From positions 1-23,587 of the IMG/VR virus record IMGVR_UViG_3300046467_000885: 23,587 bases of DNA; one strand, written 5' to 3'. The first letter of the stretch is position 1, and every line of letters begins with the position of its first letter. This DNA comes from a virus. The translations under genes were made by a program, and so were the position numbers. Of this stretch, positions 17,754 through 23,015 are shown one piece after another. Below the pieces are notes generated by a model, which made no database searches, was not told where the DNA came from, and saw only the letters and a list, made by a program, of their open reading frames with translations.

Positions 17754-19619
17754 TTATTCTCCGCTATAAGAACCCGGACCGCCCGGAGTTCCGGGTGGTG
17801 CTTGTGCGGGGTCTCCCGCCCTAGTAAAACCTTGCATCTGTGAAGAAAGAATATCATTAGCTATACCCGGAGGGCTACCCTGCTCTCCTCCACCCCCTTG
17901 AGGTGGCGGTTGTCCGGGCTGCCCCGGTGCTCCCATTCCACCCATCATAGCTTCAGCTTGAGCTTTTAATTGTTCAAACTGCAAATCCTGCGATTGTTCT
18001 TGCTGGTTCTCTTGCTTCAACGTCTTTCTTAAAAGATCAATATAAATAAGAGCTTTTTCTTGCTCGCCTGTTTGCGTCAAGCCTTCAATTAACGTAATTA
18101 ACAACGCCTTCGGCTCTGTCGTGTGGGCTTGCTGTGCGCTAATTGCGTTCTTAAACTGCTGAACATCTGTGACCTGCAAGATGTTTTCCAGAATCCAGTC
18201 ATCTGGAGCAAGAGGACGTTCGCCTTCGCGCATCATCTGCGCCATTGTGATTAGCTGAGGGTCATCTTGCGGCATCCGAACACCGAACTTAACTTCAATT
18301 GCTCCTGCGCCTTCTAGGTCGGCAGGTTTAATTTCTTCGTTAAAGTAATTCGAGATGTCGTTGTAACGTCCGGTTACATCTATTGCCTTAAATCCACCAA
18401 GCTCGTACTGCATAGTAATAAGCTCAGTAATTTGTTTATAGCAAGAGGTCATTGCTTTTACTCTTGGCTCAATCTGATGAGCAGAGCCTTCTTGCAAAAC
18501 CTTGGCTGCGAACCCTGAGATAGCAAAGGGAAGTTCACCGTAACTTACGTTAGACAATCCACCACGTTGTAGTTCCCCGGAAACAATTCCAACAAACGCA
18601 GGAGCGTCTACTGGCATTGTTACTTCATCAAGTAGCTGAATATCAGTACCAGCCGGGAGTGGAACTTCCGAACCATCCTGCCACGGGTCAGAGTCTAGAG
18701 TCGTAGTTCCGTCAGGAGACACAACTTTGTATGGTCGCCTTACAGCGCGCCGAACAAGTGTCTTGTACGCACTCATGGCGAAGTTTAAATCGTCATATAT
18801 CTGGCGGTTGGAAGCAAATATAGACTCACCAAAGTCTCTGGCTGTGTCATCGCTAGCACTTTCGCCTTGAATCCAAGGGGCTGGACCAACCGCTCCTAAA
18901 AATACAGGAGCAAACGCTGTGCCGTTAACATCTTTGATGTTGTGCTTAGTAAGCTTCTTGCCCCACTCGGATTCGTCTTTGCCTTTAGCAATAATAATTC
19001 CGTGCTCTTCACGGTCGTAGTAGTCCCAGACAGCAACCCCGCCTGTACCACCGTCTTTTTCTATGTCTGGTTCAACGTCAATTTTATATTTGGATTTAAT
19101 GCTAGCAACAGAACGCTTGGTTCTCTGCGCTAACCAAACAATCCCATCATCATCCATCTCATAAATACAATGCAATGGGTCGAACGGTGTGATGTCTACA
19201 AAAGTACTTCCGTCTTGGCGTTTGTTTAAAAGCGCACGACCTGCGTACCAGCCACGAAGTACAGCATGAAAGGCAAGTTGCTCCCGAACTGTTGGCTGCC
19301 CTAGTCGTTGCATCCGTTCATCAGCTTGATTAAGTGAGCCGATTGCTAGCTTTTCTTTTTTTGTTCCAGAGTCCCTGCCAGCAACCGCTGCGGTCATGTT
19401 TACTCGGAGCGACATACTAGCGTTAGTTAGGTAGGAGATGATTTTATCGGCTAGAATCCGGGGGGCGTTAGAGGTGTAACTCTGGTATCCCGCGCCAGCA
19501 TCGTGGGCGTTCATTCGATAAAGCCCGTAGTCATCTTCCATTCTGGCGCGTCGGGTGATAAATCCGGGAGATTCCCAAACGCCTTCCAGCATTTCTAGTA
19601 GATCATCTATTTTAGCCAC
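17754..19619 (-). CDS. Portal protein
   Basis: This 621-aa protein follows the terminase gene by one base. Start GTG 19619 has an AGGTGG site five to six bases upstream. Length, position and sequence fit portal proteins. The N-terminal segment (EDDYGLYRMNAHDAGAGYQS, then NAPRILADKIISYLTNA) matches the portal clip-to-wing entry region. The centre has repeated beta strands and turns (VDITPFDPLHCIYEMDDDGI). The region ~255-300 (DFGESIFASNRQIYDDLNFA) is the usual wing helix. The stem/crown part follows at ~350-500. The last ~90 residues are Gln/Pro/Gly-rich and disordered (GGMGAPGQPGQPPPQGG). It would form the dodecameric DNA channel at one capsid vertex and bind the terminase. Confidence 0.85.
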   Translation of the reverse strand: MAKIDDLLEMLEGVWESPGFITRRARMEDDYGLYRMNAHDAGAGYQSYTSNAPRILADKIISYLTNASMSLRVNMTAAVAGRDSGTKKEKLAIGSLNQADERMQRLGQPTVREQLAFHAVLRGWYAGRALLNKRQDGSTFVDITPFDPLHCIYEMDDDGIVWLAQRTKRSVASIKSKYKIDVEPDIEKDGGTGGVAVWDYYDREEHGIIIAKGKDESEWGKKLTKHNIKDVNGTAFAPVFLGAVGPAPWIQGESASDDTARDFGESIFASNRQIYDDLNFAMSAYKTLVRRAVRRPYKVVSPDGTTTLDSDPWQDGSEVPLPAGTDIQLLDEVTMPVDAPAFVGIVSGELQRGGLSNVSYGELPFAISGFAAKVLQEGSAHQIEPRVKAMTSCYKQITELITMQYELGGFKAIDVTGRYNDISNYFNEEIKPADLEGAGAIEVKFGVRMPQDDPQLITMAQMMREGERPLAPDDWILENILQVTDVQQFKNAISAQQAHTTEPKALLITLIEGLTQTGEQEKALIYIDLLRKTLKQENQQEQSQDLQFEQLKAQAEAMMGGMGAPGQPGQPPPQGGGGEQGSPPGIANDILSSQMQGFTRAGDPAQAPPGTPGGPGSYSGE

Positions 19620-19620
19620 A

Positions 19621-20997
19621 TTACCACCTATTCACAGAAATCAAGTTGGTCTGTCCTGAGGTTCTAGCAAAGCCAAAATTCACAACAAGACCGTAGGTTA
19701 TAGCTTTTACCCCGTGATTGAAAGCATCTCTTGGTGTTTTACCTACCACGTTGCCCTCCCTGTCAGTCCTCCAAGTATAAACATGAATCTGGTCATCGAA
19801 AGGGTTAGCGCACCCGCCTAGCTCAGAGATAATGCCTTTACAGTTGTTATTAAAAACAATACTCGGCTGGCGCGAAACAGGGTTTTCTTTTAAATAAGTA
19901 TTGAATCTTTCGATACCATCCATGATTCCGACTCTTTCGGACACCATGTATAGCCCTGCTTGGGCAAGCCATGTATCAACAGGTCTGGATTCACCAAAGT
20001 TATGGGCTGCTACGTCGATAACGCCGTGGGAAACATCCTGCCACCAAGGTTTAGTTTGGCAAATATCAATAATTTCTTCCGTGATCTTAAGGCGTTCGTA
20101 AACTTCGTCTATCACACGGACTTGCCCGTCAATTATTTGTACTGCCTCTACAGCGTAGGCTGACTTTGTAACCTGTGAGTAGCCGGGGTCAATCCAAAGA
20201 TGTACTGGTTCGTTCGGAACATAGACAACTTCATCAGAAACGTGCCTAGCAACGTCAAATGTGTCGTGAACAAGCCCTTTAGGTGGCGCAGGTTTACCTG
20301 CAATTCGCTCGTTAAACCAGTTTTCGGAGTGCAACCGCTCTAGTGACAGGATTTCAGGGTCTTCCCTGCCTTCAGGATAGACAACACGGTTAGTCCATGA
20401 GGGTAATGAGAAGGAAATAGCGTCATCTTGCTTGTGGTAGAACTTCCAAATCTCCCATTGGGACGGATACCAACCCAACGACATTTCAAACGTGCCTTCT
20501 AGGAACAAATACCCACGTTTCTCTGCGATACGACCACGAAGTCTTAGAAAACTGTCGTAGTCAATCTGCGATGCTTCGCAAGTAACGACCATTCGGGGGG
20601 CTTCCATAGCCAAACTTCGATAGTCGTTAGCAGACTTTGTTTTTATTTTAAATAAACCGGGGTTGCTTGCTGTTCCGCATATTATTTCCATCTCACCGGG
20701 GTCGATACGCTTAGTTTGCTTAAACAAAAACCCAAGTCTGCCAAGAATATCCGATAAATAATTCCACTCTGCTCGGTTGCGCTCATAGTCAGCAGCCACA
20801 AGCCACACGATGTCTCCGTCAACAAACTCATCAAGTCTGCTGATGATGGAAATAGCCCCCATAAAGCTTTTACCCGCACGTTCTCCACCCGCAACAAGCT
20901 TAATCCGGGCTGGATGATCGAGTATTTCGTCTTGCTCTTCCCAAGTATCAACACCAACTGTCGATAAAAGAGCTTTCCTGTCTTTCGATAAAAGCAT
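19621..20997 (-). CDS. terL: Terminase large subunit (packaging ATPase-nuclease)
   Basis: This protein pumps phage DNA through the portal and cuts it. Counting from ATG 20997 (458 aa), the Walker A is GGERAGKS at 37-44, with the arginine-bearing P-loop usual in terminases. Walker B plus catalytic Glu is MVVTCE at 136-141. WLVAADYERNRAEW at 65-78 matches the conserved post-P-loop segment. The RNase H-like nuclease carries Asp in LWIDPGYS (~267) and VIDVAAHN (~327). The frame is also open to TTG 21030, but that start has no ribosome site, while ATG 20997 has AGGAGG four bases upstream, so I chose 20997. It heads the late operon. No small terminase subunit gene is seen beside it. Its leader can hide the ribosome site. 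Confidence 0.9.
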   Translation of the reverse strand: MLLSKDRKALLSTVGVDTWEEQDEILDHPARIKLVAGGERAGKSFMGAISIISRLDEFVDGDIVWLVAADYERNRAEWNYLSDILGRLGFLFKQTKRIDPGEMEIICGTASNPGLFKIKTKSANDYRSLAMEAPRMVVTCEASQIDYDSFLRLRGRIAEKRGYLFLEGTFEMSLGWYPSQWEIWKFYHKQDDAISFSLPSWTNRVVYPEGREDPEILSLERLHSENWFNERIAGKPAPPKGLVHDTFDVARHVSDEVVYVPNEPVHLWIDPGYSQVTKSAYAVEAVQIIDGQVRVIDEVYERLKITEEIIDICQTKPWWQDVSHGVIDVAAHNFGESRPVDTWLAQAGLYMVSERVGIMDGIERFNTYLKENPVSRQPSIVFNNNCKGIISELGGCANPFDDQIHVYTWRTDREGNVVGKTPRDAFNHGVKAITYGLVVNFGFARTSGQTNLISVNRW

Positions 20998-21000
20998 TTT

Positions 21001-21077
21001 GCCTCCTGCAAATACTAAACCCCGATGCAAGGAGGCTCAAGCACCGGGGTCTAGGTGCCAATTAAAGCCTTGCATCG
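21001..21077 (-). promoter_or_regulatory. Terminase mRNA leader with competing hairpins
   Basis: On the minus-strand RNA three segments overlap in pairing. A is CGATGCAAGG (21077-21068). B is GCCTCCTTGCATCG (21036-21023). C is TGCAGGAGGC (21010-21001) and holds the terminase Shine-Dalgarno. A:B gives ten perfect pairs and encloses a small GCACC/GGTGC hairpin (21058-21054 with 21045-21041). B:C gives 6+4 pairs with one bulge and buries the Shine-Dalgarno. A:B and B:C cannot coexist, so this has the logic of a translational switch. A further ACCCCG/CGGGGT pairing (21050-21045 with 21024-21019) is also possible. The pairing is seen in the sequence. The switching is inferred. Confidence 0.45.
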
Positions 21078-21190
21078 CACCCTGCTTTGGCTGATTGTAA
21101 CCCTAACGAGGTAGTTTAGTGAGAAACACCCCGGATGCGTACAACCTTGACCACCTCAAAGTAACATAGTTTTAACAGGTGTTATAGACC

Positions 21191-21242
21191 GAAAGGAAGG
21201 AAGGGAAGGGGGGACTATAGGGGGGTAGGGTTGGTAGGTTAA
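21191..21242 (+). other. G-rich, C-poor stretch
   Basis: There is a single C in 52 bases, with runs of three to six G (around 21203-21213 and 21220-21230). It includes ACTATAGGG (21214-21222), which resembles the end of T7-type phage promoters, but the upstream half does not match. G-quadruplex formation on the + strand is possible. Confidence 0.5.
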
Positions 21243-21271
21243 CTAACAACTCTCTTAAAAGAGTTGTTAGT
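21242..21271. repeat. 12-bp perfect inverted repeat
   Basis: ACTAACAACTCT (21242-21253) and AGAGTTGTTAGT (21260-21271) pair perfectly around a six-base loop. No T-run follows on either strand, so it is a poor intrinsic terminator. It sits between the G-rich and G-free stretches and could be an operator or a structural element. Confidence 0.6.
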
Positions 21272-21360
21272 GAAACAACATAGTAGTTATATACAAGGAG
21301 CGATCAGGAAAAAACTTGAGCTAGGGACTCCAAGGCGGAAAATAAACCGTCAGAGGGGTG

Positions 21361-21500
21361 TCACTCACACTACACACTACTACTTCTACACCCTACCCCC
21401 TCCTTCTACTACACCCTACACCCTACACCTACCTCCCCTCCCTCCCCTCCTACAACCCTCCTCCCCCCACTCACCACTCACCCCCCACTCAATCCCCTCA
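21361..21500 (+). other. 140-base tract without any G
   Basis: Every base from 21361 to 21500 on the + strand is A, C or T. C dominates, in runs up to six, and CTACACC-type units recur near 21409-21430. The complementary strand is a long C-free, G-rich tract with many GGG to GGGGGG runs able to form G-quadruplexes. A + strand RNA from here would be almost unstructured, while a minus-strand RNA would be G-rich. Confidence 0.85.
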
Positions 21501-21533
21501 GCAAATTCTCTTCCGGCTTCACCTCTCTCACTC

Positions 21534-21626
21534 CTCCCAACAAGTTGGGAGACCTTGTTTCCTCCCCAGTTACCTTGTAACTGTTATAACAATCTTACGA
21601 TTGTTAAAGGATAACCCCTTGGGTTA
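21534..21626. repeat. Chain of four perfect hairpins in the leader
   Basis: Four inverted repeats lie almost end to end. CTCCCAAC/GTTGGGAG is at 21534-21551 (8 bp, loop 2). CAGTTAC/GTAACTG is at 21567-21583 (7 bp, loop 3). TAACAATC/GATTGTTA is at 21587-21606 (8 bp, loop 4). TAACCC/GGGTTA is at 21612-21626 (6 bp, loop 3). They share no common sequence. Confidence 0.65.
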
Positions 21627-21806
21627 ACTAGGGGGTAGCTTTGCTAAATTTTCCAAGAATCCGGTGGCAGTACGAAGGGTCCGTAGAACTCCTTGAATCC
21701 AGTTTGGAGCAGTCTCTTCCTAGGCATTATGCGCGGGAAAGAGGGGCAGATTTTGCACATTTTAGTTGGATTTGGGGTCTGCTATCATCATGCGCCCACC
21801 CGCTTT

Positions 21807-21830
21807 GGGTCAACTCGTTGACCCTTCTTT
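21807..21830 (+). terminator. Terminator-like hairpin
   Basis: GGGTCAAC (21807-21814) pairs with GTTGACCC (21817-21824), followed by TTCTTT. The 8-bp stem and T-rich tail on the + strand fit an intrinsic terminator, but the loop is only two bases and the T-run is broken by C. It lies upstream of the + strand genes, so it could act as an attenuator. Confidence 0.4.
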
Positions 21831-21889
21831 ACTAACTAGTTAGTAACAGTTACCCCCTTTGGGGGGTAAATGCTCCCCTAAAAGGGGAG
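21829..21889. repeat. 18-bp palindrome and two hairpins before the first early ORF
   Basis: TTACTAACT/AGTTAGTAA (21829-21846) is a perfect 18-bp palindrome and a candidate operator for a dimeric repressor. TTACCCCC/GGGGGTAA (21850-21869, loop 4) follows. Then CTCCCC/GGGGAG (21873-21889, loop 5) comes next, and its right arm is the Shine-Dalgarno of ATG 21892, so the ribosome site can be masked. Confidence 0.5.
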
Positions 21890-21891
21890 TA

Positions 21892-22035
21892 ATGTCCTCT
21901 TTCATAAACCCTGAACGGAGTGAAGGGTTTATTCAAGAGAACATTCCCTCAACCAAAACCGAACTGGAGTTCAGATTTGACTACGAAGCAATTATCGAAG
22001 ATAGAAGCTACGGCACTTTACCGCCCTTTCAATAG
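21892..22035 (+). CDS. Possible 47-aa early protein overlapping the next gene
   Basis: ATG 21892 follows GGGGAG by two bases and opens a 47-codon frame beginning MSSFINPERSEGFIQENIPS and ending YGTLPPFQ. It overlaps the next gene (TTG 21977) in another frame by 59 bases. It is acidic and soluble-looking with no known domain. It carries an internal hairpin, ATAAACCCT/AGGGTTTAT (21904-21932). It may be a leader peptide whose translation opens the next ribosome site, a real small protein, or the first part of a product joined by a +1 shift to the longer frame. The masked, closely spaced ribosome site makes this uncertain. Confidence 0.4.
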   Translation: MSSFINPERSEGFIQENIPSTKTELEFRFDYEAIIEDRSYGTLPPFQ

Positions 22036-22447
22036 AAAGGCTTTCGACGCTGCTTTCCAAAGCAGTAAAACTGGTCGAACCGACCGAGCCAAAGTCCTGA
22101 AAGCATTGCTTTCAGCAGCAACAAAATTCGGAGTCGAAGGGGACTTCGTTGCAATCTCAACGAGATTTGCCAAGAAAGGCTTTGCCTTCAACAACGACCT
22201 AAAGGTCGTCAGGACTAGAGTTAACGAAGTTATTGACTCCAACACCGATGAATCGGTGAAGCAAGTCCGACAGTCAGTAAAACTGACTAGTGGCGAAGTT
22301 GACCTTGGAAAGGTCACTGAGGAAGTCACTAGTGACTTCGTTACCAAAGAAGACCTTGGTCTTCTTGGAGCCAAAGTTGACAAGCTTGCTGAAGCAATGG
22401 CACTAATTGCTGCTGCAATTGGTCCAGAGGCTTTCAACAAGTCGTAA
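21977..22447 (+). CDS. Early protein of unknown function encoded by hairpin-rich DNA
   Basis: This is a 156-aa protein if read from TTG 21977, which has GGAG seven bases upstream. The frame is open back to GTG 21920, but that codon directly abuts GGAG and has no proper spacer, so 21977 is preferred. Residues ~20-80 are basic and mixed (DRAKVLKALLSAATKFGVEG, RFAKKGFAFNNDLKVVRTRV). The C-terminal ~35 residues form an amphipathic helix suitable for oligomers (DLGLLGAKVDKLAEAMALIA). No family is recognised. The coding DNA is exceptional: nearly every 24 bases there is a perfect short inverted repeat (see the repeat entry). A 190-aa open frame on the other strand (22590-22018) mirrors it and is not called. 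Confidence 0.6.
   Translation: MTTKQLSKIEATALYRPFNRKAFDAAFQSSKTGRTDRAKVLKALLSAATKFGVEGDFVAISTRFAKKGFAFNNDLKVVRTRVNEVIDSNTDESVKQVRQSVKLTSGEVDLGKVTEEVTSDFVTKEDLGLLGAKVDKLAEAMALIAAAIGPEAFNKS
22025..22420 (+). repeat. Train of about 14 short hairpins inside a coding sequence
   Basis: Starts of the successive inverted repeats, with stem and loop in bases: 22025 (6, 4), 22050 (7, 2), 22073 (5, 3), 22097 (8, 3), 22135 (5, 4), 22151 (8 with one bulge, 3), 22176 (5, 3), 22194 (7, 2), 22218 (4+4 with a bulge), 22243 (7, 2), 22272 (7, 3), 22300 (7, 3), 22322 (perfect 18-bp palindrome), 22344 (11 with one bulge, 2), 22405 (6, 4). Steps between starts are mostly 16-38 bases, typically about 24. Examples are CTGAAAGC/GCTTTCAG and CACCGAT/ATCGGTG. 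Stem sequences differ, so this is not a sequence repeat. No similar density was noticed in the late genes. Confidence 0.8.
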
Positions 22448-22454
22448 GACTTTC

Positions 22455-22484
22455 CAACTAGTTGCCCTTCGGGGTAGCTAGTTG
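22455..22484 (+). other. UUCG-capped 13-bp hairpin after the early gene
   Basis: CAACTAGTTGCCC (22455-22467) pairs with GGGTAGCTAGTTG (22472-22484), including two G-U pairs, and is capped by TTCG, the extra-stable tetraloop. It begins 7 bases after the stop of the upstream gene. No T-run follows, so an RNA-stabilising or processing end is likelier than a terminator. Its last four bases are also the first four of the three-way junction downstream. Confidence 0.65.
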
Positions 22485-22539
22485 CTAGTTCTTGGATATT
22501 GGTAGTCCAAGCTGAACGAGTTACCTCGAAACTAGCAAC
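22481..22539 (+). ncRNA. Hammerhead-like three-way RNA junction (type III layout, variant core)
   Basis: Stem III is GTTGCTAGT (22481-22489) with ACTAGCAAC (22531-22539), nine pairs. Next is the unpaired T22490, the position just 5' of the cut in a hammerhead (triplet GUU). Stem I is CTTGGA (22491-22496) with TCCAAG (22506-22511). CTGAACGA (22512-22519) follows directly where CUGANGA belongs, with one extra base. G22520 and C22527 would be the single stem II pair, and GAAA (22528-22531) leads into stem III as required. Loop I GGTAG (22501-22505) can pair with loop II TTACC (22521-22525), the kind of loop contact seen in natural hammerheads. Against it, CGAG/CTCG (22517-22520 with 22525-22528) makes a competing 4-bp hairpin that hides core bases. 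The junction is firm on paper, but ribozyme activity is a hypothesis. Confidence 0.45.
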
Positions 22540-22577
22540 AAGTTCATGAAAAGCCCGAATACTAGGAGTAAACCCCT

Positions 22578-22718
22578 TTGTCACCAGCATCTTTCAACCT
22601 AACCTCTTGCCCTAGCTGCAAAGGTGAAGTAATTGTACTTCACAAAGGACGAAGAGCCGGAAAATTGCTATGCAATTCTTGCCGATGGATTGGAACACTA
22701 GCTCAAGCAATTAGCTAG
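22578..22718 (+). CDS. 46-aa zinc-ribbon protein
   Basis: TTG 22578 has AGGAG (22564-22568) nine bases upstream and opens a 46-codon frame. The protein reads SFNLTSCPSCKGEVIVLHKG near its start and GKLLCNSCRWIGTLAQAIS at its end. C-P-S-C and C-N-S-C are 17 residues apart, a classic Cys4 zinc ribbon, with basic residues between. Such mini-proteins in phage early regions often bind nucleic acid or host transcription proteins. That role is inferred. The gene carries perfect hairpins GTGAAGTA/TACTTCAC (22624-22643) and AATTGC/GCAATT (22663-22677), and CTAGCT/AGCTAG ends exactly at its stop codon. Confidence 0.65.
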   Translation: MSPASFNLTSCPSCKGEVIVLHKGRRAGKLLCNSCRWIGTLAQAIS

Positions 22719-22782
22719 AGCTAGTTGACCTGAGCAAGTCAGTAAACTGCTTCGGTTTCTAAACTAGTTACAGGAGTAACAA

Positions 22783-23013
22783 TTGTCTCGAAGTTATAAC
22801 ACTAGTGATGTGTTCAGAGTTGAACCATTAACCAAGGTAGACCGACAGCTTGCTGTCAAAGCAGAAAGACGGTCAATCAAAGTACAGCTAGCTACTGGTA
22901 TCGAAGACCCATTCTGGTTCAAAGCAACTGGTCACAGTGATACTAGGTGGTCTTGGAAAGAAGTTGGAGCGTTGTTCGGAGTGGACAACGGAGTTAAAGG
23001 GTTAAGGAAGTAA
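22783..23013 (+). CDS. Small basic early protein, unknown function
   Basis: This 76-aa protein starts at TTG 22783, with AGGAG six bases upstream. The ribosome site lies in the loop of TTAC/GTAA (22768-22779). The sequence is basic in the first half (KVDRQLAVKAERRSIKVQLA) with several Trp in the second (DPFWFKATGHSDTRWSWKEV) and a helical end (GALFGVDNGVKGLRK). No known motif is recognised. Two hairpins fall in its 5' part: AACAC/GTGTT (22798-22814, spanning codons 6-11) and GACAGC/GCTGTC (22844-22857). It sits in a row of small + strand genes, two bases before the next start. Confidence 0.65.
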   Translation: MSRSYNTSDVFRVEPLTKVDRQLAVKAERRSIKVQLATGIEDPFWFKATGHSDTRWSWKEVGALFGVDNGVKGLRK

Positions 23014-23015
23014 CG

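Larger units (their letters stand above)
21078..21891. other. Divergent non-coding control region
   Basis: About 0.8 kb lies between the leftward late operon and the rightward genes with no convincing coding sequence. In order it holds a G-rich, nearly C-free stretch (21191-21242), a 12-bp hairpin (21242-21271), a 140-base G-free tract (21361-21500), a chain of perfect hairpins (21534-21626), a mixed segment (21627-21806) and a terminator-like hairpin with a palindrome (21807-21846). Open frames here (for example 21264-21614 and 21641-21835) follow composition and overlap the hairpins, so I do not call them genes. Both promoters and possibly a replication or packaging site are expected here by position. 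A weak extended -10 (TGCTATCAT, 21780-21788) has no good -35. Confidence 0.6.

Noticed and set aside
20998-21030. TTG 21030 as the terminase start
   Set aside because: No ribosome site precedes it. The AGGAGG inside this stretch serves ATG 20997.
21205-21225. T7-type promoter
   Set aside because: Only ACTATAGGG matches. The upstream specificity half is replaced by G-runs, no second copy was seen in the window, and no phage RNA polymerase gene is in the window.
21264-21614. 116-aa open frame over the G-free tract
   Set aside because: Its Pro/Ser/Leu/Thr/Tyr-rich product is just a translation of the C-rich tract. A second frame over the same bases is equally open, there is no good ribosome site, and it overlaps perfect hairpins.
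21641-21835. 64-aa open frame from TTG in the control region
   Set aside because: A G-rich sequence lies upstream, but the frame ends inside the terminator-like hairpin and palindrome and the product shows no recognisable pattern. It cannot be excluded, but it is not supported enough to list.
21920-21976. GTG 21920 as the start of the 156-aa early gene
   Set aside because: GGAG directly touches the GTG, leaving no spacer, whereas TTG 21977 has GGAG at seven bases.
21809-22480. CRISPR or integron-like repeat array
   Set aside because: The regular spacing is of unrelated inverted repeats. No direct repeat unit recurs, so it is neither CRISPR nor an attC array.
22018-22590. 190-aa minus-strand open frame opposite the first early gene
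   Set aside because: It is antisense to two better supported + strand features and has no ribosome site I can support. It is probably a by-product of the near-symmetric hairpin sequence.
22719-22780. Second hammerhead-like junction
   Set aside because: CTAGTT/AACTAG with two inner small hairpins gives a weak three-way shape, but neither CUGANGA nor GAAA is at the junction.
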